A stretch of 59,211 nt of DNA from QFOX01 sp044237845. Its GTDB lineage: Bacteria > Pseudomonadota > Alphaproteobacteria > Rickettsiales > UBA3002. The notes under the pieces are model-generated. The model was given only the letters and a program-made list of their open reading frames with translations. It was not told the origin of the DNA and searched no databases. Made by a program: the position numbers and the translations under genes. Shown here one piece after another: positions 1 through 8,655 of this stretch (position 1 is the stretch's first letter; every line of letters begins with the position of its first letter). The stretch is from assembly GCA_044237845.1 (NCBI GenBank), contig JBIIEL010000010.1, positions 1 through 59,211 of the forward strand, given 5' to 3'.

Positions 1-16
1 AACGGAAGGGCTTCAC

Positions 17-51
17 CTTCACTCGACTCTCGACTCTAGCCGCTCGACTCT
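17..51. repeat. Heptanucleotide repeat array
   Basis: Three copies of CGACTCT lie at 24-30, 31-37 and 45-51, with one diverged unit (AGCCGCT) keeping the 7-bp register and CTTCACT at 17-23 also in register. Each CGACTCT contains GACTC, a GANTC site of the type methylated by CcrM in many alphaproteobacteria. The array overlaps the stop codon of the SOUL-family gene. Similar 7-bp arrays occur at 23993, 38493, 40251 and, degenerate, 39369. Confidence 0.8.
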
Positions 52-691
52 ACTTCCTGATTTCCAGCATCACCTCGTTGCGGCGCAGGAAGGGCAGCGT
101 CCATGGCGGGTCATAGAACGCGAGCACCGGGGCGCCTTTGGCCTTCAGCTTTTTCGTCACGAGATAGGCCTGAAGCTCCACGGTTTTCTCGGCAATTTTG
201 TGGTCGTCCTTCGTGCTGCCGGAGAAGCGGATCACCGCCATTTGGCGTGCGGGAATCGATTTGATTTTCACTTCCTTGTTGTTTGGCTTCGGCAGCGTTT
301 CCGCCGTATATTCCTTCGGCATAATGAACTGCACCACCCATGCACCGCCCTCGCCTTGCTGGATCACCGGCGTCGTCATCGCGATTTTTTCGCTGGTTGC
401 CTGCTGAATCACCGGCGTGGTCATGGCCACCTTGGTTTGCGCGGTGTTGTTACCGAAAATAAAATCCGCAATCAGGCGGAAGCCCTGGTTGATGGCTTCT
501 TTGCGTTCGCCTTTCACCTGCACCTCGGCGGCGAGTGCGGGGGCATAGTCGCGCAGCTCAATCCCATCCAGCTTGTCGCTCACGGTAAAGGCCGGTTCCT
601 GATATTGTCCCACGTTACATCCATTCATCAACGCGACCACTACCGCAAGCGGCACGGCCACATAGAGCATGAGTTTTTTGAGTGATTGCAT
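50..691 (-). CDS. SOUL-family heme-binding lipoprotein
   Basis: The 213-residue protein begins with a hydrophobic signal ending in L-M-N-G-C (Cys25), a plausible lipobox, so it is probably an envelope lipoprotein. The rest matches the SOUL/HBP family: an early IELRDYAPALAAEV strand, two copies of the family's typical AMTTPVIQQ motif around residues 90-110, and the C-terminal YDPPWTLPFLRRNEV motif. SOUL proteins bind heme or related tetrapyrroles; the physiological role in bacteria is unclear. The start is supported by AAGGA about 9 bases upstream. It is monocistronic, and its stop codon lies inside a heptanucleotide repeat array. Confidence 0.9.
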   Translation of the reverse strand: MQSLKKLMLYVAVPLAVVVALMNGCNVGQYQEPAFTVSDKLDGIELRDYAPALAAEVQVKGERKEAINQGFRLIADFIFGNNTAQTKVAMTTPVIQQATSEKIAMTTPVIQQGEGGAWVVQFIMPKEYTAETLPKPNNKEVKIKSIPARQMAVIRFSGSTKDDHKIAEKTVELQAYLVTKKLKAKGAPVLAFYDPPWTLPFLRRNEVMLEIRK

Positions 692-777
692 AGGTCGATC
701 CTTTTTCCATGATTGCGACTACCTAGCACAGCCCACGTAAAAAATCGATGCGTTTTATCGGGCTTCGCTTCGTTTGC

Positions 778-1497
778 CTAAACCATGCCGTGTAGCGCCG
801 CGAGCAACCCCGCACACTCATCATCCCACACGCCGTCGATAATGCTCGGGCGGTAATGGCGCTGGAAGGCAATCACGCATTTTTCGGTTTTCACACCATA
901 GTCGCCATCGAGCTTAAGGCCATAGCCCCAGTTACTGAGCGCCGTTTGCAGGCGGATGACTTTGCTGCCGGTGTCGCCGCGCTTTTGGGCGGAGCCGACC
1001 ATCGGCCGCGCATCGAACGGGAACATGCCCACCCCGGCGCGCGCCAGCATCGGCCAGTCGAATAGATGCCCCGGGTCTTGCTTGCGCAAAAACGCGATGT
1101 CGGAATGACCCACCACATTGCGCGCGGGGATGTTATGCCGCGCCAGAATTTCGAGCGACAGTTTTGCCACCGCTTCCATCTGCACCGCAGGAAACAGCAC
1201 ATAGCCATGGCTGTGACCGGTGTTGGCCAGCTCGATGCCGATGGAGCGCGCGTTGAGGTTCGCGTGGCCGCGCCAGTGCGATTCGCCCGCATGCCAGGCG
1301 CGGTTCTCCTCCGCCACCAGGCTGAACACCTCGCCCGCCTCGCTCACCACGTAATGCGCGGAGACCTTCGCCTCCAGGTTTTGCAACTGCGCCACCGCAT
1401 CCGCCGCAGTCAGCATATCGGTATAATGCATCACCAGCGTATCCACATGCTGGCCGCCACGCGTATCAAAATTCGGGGAGGGATGGGTAAGGGTCAT
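778..1497 (-). CDS. N-acetylmuramoyl-L-alanine amidase (AmpD/AmiD type)
   Basis: 239 residues. The N-terminal amidase_2 domain shows the probable zinc ligands His24, His131 (GHSDIAF) and Asp141 (KQDPGH). The C-terminal 70 residues form a peptidoglycan-binding domain (GSKVIRLQTALSNWGY, DGDYG). The enzyme should cleave the amide bond between MurNAc and the L-Ala of (anhydro)muropeptides. No signal peptide is visible, which suggests a cytoplasmic AmpD-like recycling role, although the two-domain layout resembles AmiD. It lies 5 bases downstream of the M24 peptidase gene on the same strand and may be co-transcribed. Confidence 0.9.
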   Translation of the reverse strand: MTLTHPSPNFDTRGGQHVDTLVMHYTDMLTAADAVAQLQNLEAKVSAHYVVSEAGEVFSLVAEENRAWHAGESHWRGHANLNARSIGIELANTGHSHGYVLFPAVQMEAVAKLSLEILARHNIPARNVVGHSDIAFLRKQDPGHLFDWPMLARAGVGMFPFDARPMVGSAQKRGDTGSKVIRLQTALSNWGYGLKLDGDYGVKTEKCVIAFQRHYRPSIIDGVWDDECAGLLAALHGMV

Positions 1498-1502
1498 GGG
1501 TG

Positions 1503-2207
1503 CTACCTAGACGATTCGCGTGTATAGAGCAAATCTTCAAAAAACGCTCCAACGGAGAGCTCTGGATGGCGCAACTGGATTTCTAAAATCCATTTGCCGC
1601 TCGCAACTTCTTTCGGAAAATGATTGATGCCGCGCTTCCATCCCCGGTGCGGGAATGCGCCGATGAGATGCCCCGCCGGATCGAGATTCCAAACGAGGCC
1701 ATGCACCGCCGCCTGCGCATAGATAAATTCATAGAGCGCGATACCGGAAGGATTCTCATTTTGCCAAAAATCGGTGGCCGTATCGAAAATAGTTTTACTC
1801 GCGATAGCAAGGCGCGAATATTCCGCCTGATTGCCAAAGGTAACGGTGCGCCCTGCATCCCCCTCGATTCCACCATGCACAATACCAATATCGACAAAAG
1901 CGATATCGGTTTGTTCCAGCATATAATCATCTGTCGCCCGCTGCTGGAACGTAAGCAAGGTATGGTCACCAAACCGCACATAGGGCGGGTGCCATGTCCG
2001 TTCAATGCCACGCGCAGCAAACAGGTCGAGCGCGAATTGTTTGATCTCACTTTCGCGCTTACCTGGCTTTATCTCGGTAATAATTTCATCGAGCAGCGCA
2101 TGCGCGAGTTTTGCGCTCTCAATCGCTACGGCAACATTCTGCTCGGCGCAATAGCGATCGGTCTTCTCGATCTTCTCCTCAAGATCACTGCGCTCGACAA
2201 CATCCAT
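1503..2207 (-). CDS. M24-family metallopeptidase
   Basis: 234 residues with the pita-bread fold metal ligands of peptidase family M24 (methionine aminopeptidase / Xaa-Pro peptidase): FVDIG, GDAGRT, the His of GHLIGAFPH, the Glu of WILEIQL and the Glu of GAFFED. Homologues are cytoplasmic aminopeptidases acting on N-terminal Met or Xaa-Pro peptides, but substrate specificity cannot be read from the sequence, and it is smaller than typical PepP. Its ATG overlaps the stop of lysK (TAATG), so the two are translationally coupled. Confidence 0.85.
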   Translation of the reverse strand: MDVVERSDLEEKIEKTDRYCAEQNVAVAIESAKLAHALLDEIITEIKPGKRESEIKQFALDLFAARGIERTWHPPYVRFGDHTLLTFQQRATDDYMLEQTDIAFVDIGIVHGGIEGDAGRTVTFGNQAEYSRLAIASKTIFDTATDFWQNENPSGIALYEFIYAQAAVHGLVWNLDPAGHLIGAFPHRGWKRGINHFPKEVASGKWILEIQLRHPELSVGAFFEDLLYTRESSR

Positions 2208-3796
2208 TACGCCGCCACTTCCTGCTTCAGCGCGGCGTCGATGAGGCCGATGGTTTCCTTCGCGCCGAAGAGCGCAATGAAGCTGCCCATGCGCGGCCCC
2301 TGCGCGCTGCCGAGCAGCGTTTCATACATCGCCTTGAACCATTCACGCATGGTTTCCTTGCTGTAATATTTCAGGCCGAGGTCGTAGATGCGGGTCATGA
2401 TATCATCCGCCGCGCTGCCCTCCGCCAGCGTGGTGAGATACTCGCGCAATTCAGCCAGCGCCGTGCGTTCCAGCTCCGTCGGCGCGCGGTATTTCTTGGT
2501 CGGCTTCACAAAATCATGGTAGTAACGCACCGCATAGCCGCAGAGCTTATCGAGCATCGGACACCCTGCGGGTGTGGCGTTCGGTAATTCACGCTTGAGG
2601 AAACCCCACAGCACCGATTTATCCTCTGCATTACAGGCCGACACAAGGTTCAGCAGCATGCTGAATTTGATGTTGCTCTCCGGCGCGGGCACGTTCCCAC
2701 TATGGATATGCCAGACCGGGTTTTCCATGCGCGCAGCCTCATCCGCCGCCGGATATTTCTCCAGATGCGTGAGATAATCATCCACCTGCTGCGGGATCAC
2801 ATCGAAATAGAGTTTCTTCGCCGTACGCGGTTTGGTGAACATATAGAGCGCGAGCGACTCCGCAGGCGCGTATGTCAGCCATTCGTCGATAGTAATGCCG
2901 TTACCTTTGGACTTTGAAATCTTCTGCCCCTGTTCGTCGAGGAACAGCTCGAACATCATCTGCGCGGGCGGAATACCCCCGGCAATTTTGCAGATCGCAT
3001 CATAAAGCGGCGCGCTGGCGAGGTGATCCTTGCCATACATCTCGTAATCCACGCCGAGCGCCGCCCAGCGCATGCCCATATCCGGCTTCCATTGCAGCTT
3101 GCAGTGACCGCCCGTCACCGGCACCGTCATCTCCGAGCCGTCTTCTTCCATGTAAGTGATCGTGCCTTTTTCGACATCCGTCTTCACCACTTTGGCGAGC
3201 AGCACTTTGCCACTCACTGGCGAGACTGGCAGGAACGGCGAGTAGGTCTCTGCGCGTTCTTCGCCCAGCGTCGGCAGCATCACCTTCATCACCTGATCGT
3301 AGTTCTTGAGGATGTTGAGGAGCGCCGTGTCGAACTCACCGCTGGCATAGGTCGCGGTGGAGGATTTGAACTCGTAGTCGAACCCAAACGTATCGAGAAA
3401 CGCGCGCAGGCGCGCATTCATGTGGTGGCCGAAACTCTCATGCGTGCCGAACGGGTCAGGCACGGAGGTGAGTGGTTTGCCGAGATTCGCCGCGATCATC
3501 TCCGCGTTCGGCAGATTATCCGGCACTTTGCGCAGGCCGTCTTTGTCGTCGCTGAAGCAGATCAGCTTCGTTGGGATATCCGAAAGCTGCTTAAACGCAT
3601 GCATCACCATGGTCGTGCGCGCGACCTCGCCGAACGTGCCAATATGTGGCAGGCCGGAGGGGCCATAGCCCGTTTCGAACAGCACATAGCCCTTATCCAC
3701 ATAGCCGGGGCGCTTTTTCATATTCTCAAGGCGGGTGAGCAGAGCTTGTGCCTCAGCAAACGGCCAGGCTTTAGCGGTAGCGGCGAGCGGATTCAT
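2207..3796 (-). CDS. lysK: Lysyl-tRNA synthetase, class I
   Basis: 529 residues from the chosen ATG, which has AAGGAA 6-9 bases upstream; an in-frame ATG 105 bases further up lies inside a long inverted repeat and was rejected. The class I signatures are present: HIGT at residues 51-54 and KISKS at 292-296. It attaches lysine to tRNA-Lys. This class I form replaces the common class II LysRS in several alphaproteobacterial lineages, as in archaea. The M24 peptidase gene follows with a one-base overlap. Confidence 0.95.
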   Translation of the reverse strand: MNPLAATAKAWPFAEAQALLTRLENMKKRPGYVDKGYVLFETGYGPSGLPHIGTFGEVARTTMVMHAFKQLSDIPTKLICFSDDKDGLRKVPDNLPNAEMIAANLGKPLTSVPDPFGTHESFGHHMNARLRAFLDTFGFDYEFKSSTATYASGEFDTALLNILKNYDQVMKVMLPTLGEERAETYSPFLPVSPVSGKVLLAKVVKTDVEKGTITYMEEDGSEMTVPVTGGHCKLQWKPDMGMRWAALGVDYEMYGKDHLASAPLYDAICKIAGGIPPAQMMFELFLDEQGQKISKSKGNGITIDEWLTYAPAESLALYMFTKPRTAKKLYFDVIPQQVDDYLTHLEKYPAADEAARMENPVWHIHSGNVPAPESNIKFSMLLNLVSACNAEDKSVLWGFLKRELPNATPAGCPMLDKLCGYAVRYYHDFVKPTKKYRAPTELERTALAELREYLTTLAEGSAADDIMTRIYDLGLKYYSKETMREWFKAMYETLLGSAQGPRMGSFIALFGAKETIGLIDAALKQEVAA

Positions 3797-3830
3797 ACGG
3801 TTTCCTTGTTTAGAGAGGGATTTTGCCCAC

Positions 3831-3980
3831 AGGGCGTCTCTAGTAACCCGTTTTTGGCAAAAAAGCGCGAAGCGATGGATACCGAGAGAAATCCAGTGCA
3901 CATATTAAGTGCATGATTTCTCGAGGGTAGGCTCCATCGCAAGTAGATTTGAAGCCAAAACGGGTTACTAGAGATGCCCT
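3831..3980. repeat. 150-bp near-perfect inverted repeat (long hairpin element)
   Basis: The arms at 3831-3858 and 3954-3980 are complementary over about 27 bases with one mismatch and one indel. Further pairings lie inside: GCGATGGA with TCCATCGC, and AGAGAAAT..GTGCAC with GTGCAT..ATTTCTC. The whole segment could fold as one long hairpin. It sits between lysK and the SPOR gene and looks like a palindromic or MITE-like element. Its arm contains AACGGGTTACT, which recurs near 17240 and 47476. Confidence 0.85.
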
Positions 3981-4134
3981 TATTTAGGGGATGCACCGCT
4001 ACCATGCAAAGGAAATAAGCCGCTAGGATGGAGTAAATGGCAAAAAGCGCTTGCACCTCTGGGTGGCTTCACTTAAGACATCACTCAAACTATTTAAAAA
4101 GACTAAGAATCACCCGCAAGCCATTGAGGATTCC

Positions 4135-5586
4135 GTGAATTACCGTCGTTTTGTTGCTGCTCTCCTGTTGTCGACACCGCTGGCTGCAATTGCGGCTCCT
4201 GCAGTCATGGTACAATTTGGTTCGTTTGAAACAATGACGGAAGCGCAGAAGCGCCTTTCAGACGTAAAATCTGCGCATGGCAGCACCCTCAGCGCCCTCA
4301 CCCTCGGCGTGAAAGAAGTAAAACTACCGCCAGATAACCTCACCGTGTATCGCACCCAGGCGGGTCCCGTTGATTCACGCGCGACGGCACAATCCATCTG
4401 CTCCAAACTCTCTAGCAGTGGCGACGAATGCTATGTGGTCGAAACCGTGATGGCCGCGCCATCAACCGTTGTGGCGGATGCCGTCACCCCCGTTACGGCG
4501 ACAATAAGCAATCTGCCATCAACCTCCACATTAGCAGACGCCGCAACACGCCCTGTCACGGTTGCCCCGCTAAAAGTAGAGGCGCCCGTTCTGGAAAGCC
4601 CAACCCTTAAAGTAGAAGCGCCGACAATCTCTGCGCCTACACTTGCAAAGCCAGAAGTTATTACTAACAAACCTTCGTTTTGGTCGCGTGTAAATCCATT
4701 CGATGGTGAGAAAAAACCTGTCACGCTGAAGACCGAAGAAGCTCCTGTTGTTAGCCTCGCTGCGCCGGAAAACCTGGGCAGCGTACCAACCGTTAAAGTA
4801 GAGGCTCCTACCGCACCCGTTATTCCGATGCCCACTGCGCCGGAAGTGGTAACGCTGACACCTGCCATAGAAACGCCTAAGCTTGCGAGCAACGCGATCA
4901 CCCTCACGCCACAAACCTACGTCGATGCGCCCACCCTGCCGTTGTTGCCGCCACCTCCTCCACTCACCGCGCGCGACCGTGATTTCATCGACCGCAGCCT
5001 TGCCGCTCCTGTCGTACAAAAACCCGAAATAGTCGTCGCACAACCAACGATCACAACACCTGCTATTAAACCGCTGGAGCCGATCGATACCACCGTGGTT
5101 CTGCCGCCCGTAAAAGGGACCGTAAAGGTCGAGGAAGCCAAGCGTGTACCGCTGACCGAGTCGCACCCGCAGCCCACCACGCCAACCCAACCACCACTGC
5201 TTAAAACCTCGCCACATGCGGTGCCACAAGCTGTATCGCTGCTACCAAGCTCGACGCTGGGTCAGAAAACTCTCTGGGCGCAAATTGGCCAGTTCAACAA
5301 TGCACAAGAGGCATTTGCCTTCTGGGAGAACTACCGCAATACCCATCCGGATTTCCCGGTCGTGCGCCTTCGCGTCACCTCGTCGATCCAGCAGCAAATG
5401 CATGGCAACGACCGTGTTTCCCTGCGCGTTGGCCCCTTCGCGCGGGATGGTTTCATCCGCAACCTTTGCGCTACCGTCTCGCCGACCAGCAATCTGCGCT
5501 GTGGCTTCGTGACGGATATGGGCGTCTCTGCCAATGCGCATCCACGCTCGGCTGGTTATCTCAATGGCTCGCGCTATAAGCGCTAG
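4135..5586 (+). CDS. Secreted protein with N- and C-terminal SPOR-like domains
   Basis: 483 residues from a GTG start with GAGGA five bases upstream; this start leaves a clean signal peptide (RRFVAALLLSTPLAAIAA). After cleavage comes a SPOR-like domain (VMVQFGSFETMTEAQKRL to about residue 110). A long Pro/Val/Thr/Glu-rich linker follows with recurring KVEAPT and PTL motifs. The C-terminal SPOR-like domain begins LWAQIGQFNNAQEAF. SPOR domains bind denuded septal glycan, so a periplasmic cell-division or envelope role is likely. It appears to be monocistronic. Confidence 0.8.
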   Translation: MNYRRFVAALLLSTPLAAIAAPAVMVQFGSFETMTEAQKRLSDVKSAHGSTLSALTLGVKEVKLPPDNLTVYRTQAGPVDSRATAQSICSKLSSSGDECYVVETVMAAPSTVVADAVTPVTATISNLPSTSTLADAATRPVTVAPLKVEAPVLESPTLKVEAPTISAPTLAKPEVITNKPSFWSRVNPFDGEKKPVTLKTEEAPVVSLAAPENLGSVPTVKVEAPTAPVIPMPTAPEVVTLTPAIETPKLASNAITLTPQTYVDAPTLPLLPPPPPLTARDRDFIDRSLAAPVVQKPEIVVAQPTITTPAIKPLEPIDTTVVLPPVKGTVKVEEAKRVPLTESHPQPTTPTQPPLLKTSPHAVPQAVSLLPSSTLGQKTLWAQIGQFNNAQEAFAFWENYRNTHPDFPVVRLRVTSSIQQQMHGNDRVSLRVGPFARDGFIRNLCATVSPTSNLRCGFVTDMGVSANAHPRSAGYLNGSRYKR

Positions 5587-5634
5587 TTCTATTTAGCGCC
5601 GAGAAAAGCTTGTGCACCACGAATGGAGTGAGTC

Positions 5635-6078
5635 ATGCCTAACTTCTTGAGTATGATAAAGGCCACGCTGATAAAAATGAGTACAAAGCCTAAGCAGGCT
5701 CCTGACTACAGAGAGACCGTGCAGCTCAGTGCGAAAGAAATTGCGGTTGCGCTGGAAAAGATGGGCACGTCAGGTTGGCTGATTATTACAGATGTCTCTG
5801 ACAGCGAGAAATGGCTACAGTGCTCGTATACAGACGAAGAGTCGCGCAGAATCATGTTAGACTTCCCGCTTCTGGGCCAACGCGCACGCTACAGGGATAC
5901 TATCATCCGTTTCTGTGAAGCACATCACCTCAGCTATGAAATACAGCAGGGCGAAATCGTACAATGCTTTCTTTCTGAGAATATTGATGCTGCTGCAAAA
6001 ACTACTTATCAGTTCTGTACGGACCTACTTTCGGTACCGTCCCGAGGAGACGTGGTCGTCGAGATAAACCAAAGTTAA
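5635..6078 (+). CDS. Hypothetical protein, 147 aa
   Basis: I do not recognise this protein. It is small and soluble with no signal peptide or membrane segment. It is mixed in character, with LSAKEIAVALEKMGTSGW near the N-terminus and a central strand-rich region. The ATG at 5635 has GGAGTGA immediately upstream. It lies 48 bases after the SPOR gene on the same strand, so it may share its transcript. Confidence 0.65.
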   Translation: MPNFLSMIKATLIKMSTKPKQAPDYRETVQLSAKEIAVALEKMGTSGWLIITDVSDSEKWLQCSYTDEESRRIMLDFPLLGQRARYRDTIIRFCEAHHLSYEIQQGEIVQCFLSENIDAAAKTTYQFCTDLLSVPSRGDVVVEINQS

Positions 6079-6189
6079 TAATCGCAACATTGTTTATCCA
6101 CATCGCGAAAATTTTTTTATCTTCAGTTTCGCATCAGCATGTTTCCGTATACACGGAGATGCCAACTAACCAAACAAAAGGAGTTTATC

Positions 6190-6414
6190 ATGGCAATTCG
6201 TACCGTTCTCGCTGTTGCAACCGTTCTCGCTGCTACCTCGGCATTCGCTGCTGACCACGCTGCTGCACCTGCTGCTGCAAAAGACGCAAAAGCAGCTGTT
6301 GAAACCGCTGTTGAGCACAAAGCAGCACCAGCTGTTGAAGCTAAAAAAGAAGAAGCTAAAGACGCTGCTAAAGACGCAAAAGCAGAAGTAAAAAAAGAAG
6401 AAGCTAAACACTAG
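6190..6414 (+). CDS. Small secreted Ala/Lys/Glu-rich protein
   Basis: 74 residues. A signal peptide (IRTVLAVATVLAATSAFA) precedes a mature part composed almost only of Ala, Lys, Glu, Asp and Val, with repeats of KKEEAK and KDAK. The mature chain is probably a charged helix in the periplasm. AAAGGAG stands 8 bases before the ATG. The gene has its own terminator. Codon use is strongly biased towards a few codons, which hints at high expression. Function is unknown. Confidence 0.8.
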   Translation: MAIRTVLAVATVLAATSAFAADHAAAPAAAKDAKAAVETAVEHKAAPAVEAKKEEAKDAAKDAKAEVKKEEAKH

Positions 6415-6462
6415 TTTCTTCTTCCGAATCGGTGGAGGGCTAAGGCTCTCCACCCTTCATCA

Positions 6463-6492
6463 AAAGCCCGCTTGCAAAAGTGGGCTTTTTTT
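6463..6492 (+). terminator. Rho-independent terminator
   Basis: A stem AAGCCCGCTT / AAGTGGGCTT with a short loop is followed by seven T. It closes the small secreted-protein gene. A second perfect 7-bp stem (GGTGGAG / CTCCACC) lies just upstream at 6431-6454. Confidence 0.9.
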
Positions 6493-6520
6493 ATAGCCCA
6501 TTCTAGAATAGAAGGTCTGT

Positions 6521-7177
6521 ATGCGACTCCTCCTCGTAGAAGACGATGAAATGCTCGGCGCCTCGCTCAAAAAAGCGCTGGAGCATTACGCCTATGGTGT
6601 CGACTGGGTAACGGATGGCGAGGCGGCAATGTTCGCGCTAAGTGACTCGCCTTATGCCGCAGCGGTGGTGGATGTCAACCTGCCGAAATTCTCGGGGCTT
6701 GATGTCATTCGCGATGCGCGCCGCCGCAAGAATATGATTCCGATTCTGCTGCTCACAGCGCGTGATTTGCCACAACAAAAAGTCGAGGGGCTAGATGCCG
6801 GGGCGGATGATTATCTCGTCAAACCGTTCGACCTCGACGAACTGCTCGCCCGCATTCGTGCCCTCGTGCGCCGCAGTGCTGGGAGGGCGGAGACCTTGCT
6901 CCGCTCGGGCAACCTCGCGCTTAACCCTGCAGACTCTACCCTCACGAAGGACGGCACACCGGTACTGCTCACTGCCAAGGAATTCCGCACCCTCAAGCTA
7001 TTGATGGAGCGCGCCGGAAAATTCGTCACCAAGGCGGATATCGAATATGCGCTCTACAGTGCAGACGACGCGGCAGAGAGCAACACGGTGGAAGTGACCA
7101 TCTATAACCTGCGCAAGAAGCTCGGGTCGGAAGTCATTCAAACCGTACGCGGCGTCGGCTACCGGATCGGGACATGA
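6521..7177 (+). CDS. OmpR-family response regulator
   Basis: 218 residues. The receiver domain shows the acidic pair ED near residue 7, the phospho-acceptor Asp51 (VVDVNLP) and Lys in YLVKPFD. A winged-helix DNA-binding domain occupies residues 125-218 (LTAKEFRTLKLLMERAG, VRGVGYRIGT). It overlaps the histidine kinase gene by four bases (ATGA). The closest well-known types are QseB/TctD. OmpR-family proteins bind tandem direct repeats, the kind of motif seen upstream of several unknown genes in this window, but a link is only inferred. Confidence 0.93.
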   Translation: MRLLLVEDDEMLGASLKKALEHYAYGVDWVTDGEAAMFALSDSPYAAAVVDVNLPKFSGLDVIRDARRRKNMIPILLLTARDLPQQKVEGLDAGADDYLVKPFDLDELLARIRALVRRSAGRAETLLRSGNLALNPADSTLTKDGTPVLLTAKEFRTLKLLMERAGKFVTKADIEYALYSADDAAESNTVEVTIYNLRKKLGSEVIQTVRGVGYRIGT

Positions 7178-8550
7178 GAAACCAGTCCCTCACCCGAACG
7201 CTTTTCTCCCGCGTCGCACCGACGATTCTGGTCACCATCGTACTCATCGGCATGATGGCGTTCAAAAGCGCCACGCGGCAGATTGAAAGCGCCTACGATG
7301 CGCAGCTCATCAGCAGTGCGAACATGATGTGGCTTGCGGTGGAAGAAGAACTTAAGAACACCGAAATCAGCGCCTTCCGCCGCATTCGTAAAATCGAGTT
7401 CAGCTTCAACGACACCAGCAAAGTGAGCCGAATCGCCAGCGAATACGCGGATGATCGCATGTTCCGCATCTGGAAAAACCGCCGCCTCATCATACTGTCG
7501 GATGGCGCGCTGGGCACGCAAGTGCCACTACAACCGCGTGGTTTTTCCAACGTCACCTATAAGAAAGACCGTTGGCGCATTTACAGCCAGCCGATTCCAG
7601 AGACGGATTTCGTGATTGAGGCGGGCGAGAAAATCATCCTGCGCCGCTCGTTGGTGGAGCAGATTCTCATCGAACTGGCGACCCCGCTCTTGCTGTTGAT
7701 TCCGCTCGTCGGTGCGCTCATCTGGTATGGTATTGGCACGGGGCTTGGCACCATCCGCGCGCTGATGGAGCAGATTCGTTTCCGTTCGCCAGACGACCTC
7801 TCGGCGCTCACACTGAGCGACATGCCGCGCGATCTGGTACCACTCGGGCAATCCATCAACCAGCTTCTCACCAAGCTACGCCACTCCTTCACCGCCGAGA
7901 AACGCTTTGCTGAACACGCCGCACACCATCTGCGCACGCCACTCGCCGCACTTAAACTGCAATTGCAATTGCTCACCCACACGACCGATGAGAAAGCACG
8001 TAACGCGCTGCTCACCGATCTTTCCGCCGCGATGGATCGCGCGTCGCAGCTTGTCAGTCAGCTACTCACTTCCACACGCGTCAGCCATCAGGCAATCGTG
8101 CGCGTGCCACTTTCCTGGCGGGCGATGATTATCACCCTGCTCGAAGAACTCTCGCCGCTCGCGACACAGAAAAACATCGCGCTTAGTTTTGAAAGCACGG
8201 ATGACAGCACCGTGATGGCCGATGAAACGCTGCTGCGCCTCATCACCGGCAATATTCTTGAGAACGCGATCAAATACACGCCCGCCGGTGGCGCGGTCAC
8301 GGTCACCCTCGCCGGATCGGAGACCGACATGCGCTACAGCGTCAGCGATACGGGGCCTGGCATTCCCGAAGCCGAGCGTGCGCTGGTGTTCGAGCGCTTC
8401 TACCGCGTCGGCACTTCGCGCATCGAGGGCACCGGGCTGGGCCTCGCTATTGTCGCCGAGAGCGTCGCGCGGCTGTCTGGCACTATTGTCCTCGCCGCCG
8501 CCGAGGGCGAATCCGGCCTGAAGGCCGAAGTCATCCTGCCGAAGTCATAA
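7174..8550 (+). CDS. Sensor histidine kinase
   Basis: 458 residues. Two membrane segments (about 15-30 and 168-188) flank a periplasmic sensor region. The H-box is at His251 (HHLRTPLAALKLQ), the N-box is NILENAIKYTP, and G-boxes DTGPGIP and GTGLGLAIV follow. It is the cognate partner of the response regulator upstream; QseC/TctE-like in layout. The signal sensed is not evident. Confidence 0.93.
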   Translation: MRNQSLTRTLFSRVAPTILVTIVLIGMMAFKSATRQIESAYDAQLISSANMMWLAVEEELKNTEISAFRRIRKIEFSFNDTSKVSRIASEYADDRMFRIWKNRRLIILSDGALGTQVPLQPRGFSNVTYKKDRWRIYSQPIPETDFVIEAGEKIILRRSLVEQILIELATPLLLLIPLVGALIWYGIGTGLGTIRALMEQIRFRSPDDLSALTLSDMPRDLVPLGQSINQLLTKLRHSFTAEKRFAEHAAHHLRTPLAALKLQLQLLTHTTDEKARNALLTDLSAAMDRASQLVSQLLTSTRVSHQAIVRVPLSWRAMIITLLEELSPLATQKNIALSFESTDDSTVMADETLLRLITGNILENAIKYTPAGGAVTVTLAGSETDMRYSVSDTGPGIPEAERALVFERFYRVGTSRIEGTGLGLAIVAESVARLSGTIVLAAAEGESGLKAEVILPKS

Positions 8551-8602
8551 TTATTATAATACAGCAACTTATAAAAATTTGCGCTTGGGGCGCAGACCCC
8601 AA

Positions 8603-8648
8603 TCTTCACACAATTGTCACAAAACTCGTGGCCCGGGTTTGGTATAGT
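8603..8648 (+). promoter_or_regulatory. PhoB/OmpR-type direct repeat and -10 box
   Basis: Two 11-bp direct repeats, TCTTCACACAA (8603-8613) and TTGTCACAAAA (8614-8624), are followed after 18 bases by the -10 box TATAGT (8643-8648). The ATG of the next gene starts 7 bases later, so the mRNA is probably leaderless. Five other promoters in this window share the repeats and spacing. Confidence 0.6.
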
Positions 8649-8655
8649 GAAGAGG

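Noticed and set aside
3797..3901. N-terminal extension of LysRS from an upstream in-frame ATG
   Set aside because: It lies within the long inverted repeat and lacks family similarity; the ATG at 3796 has a good ribosome-binding site.
7159..7521. Minus-strand ORF inside the histidine kinase gene
   Set aside because: It is a shadow of the clearly conserved kinase reading frame, as are many long ORFs opposite GC-rich genes here.
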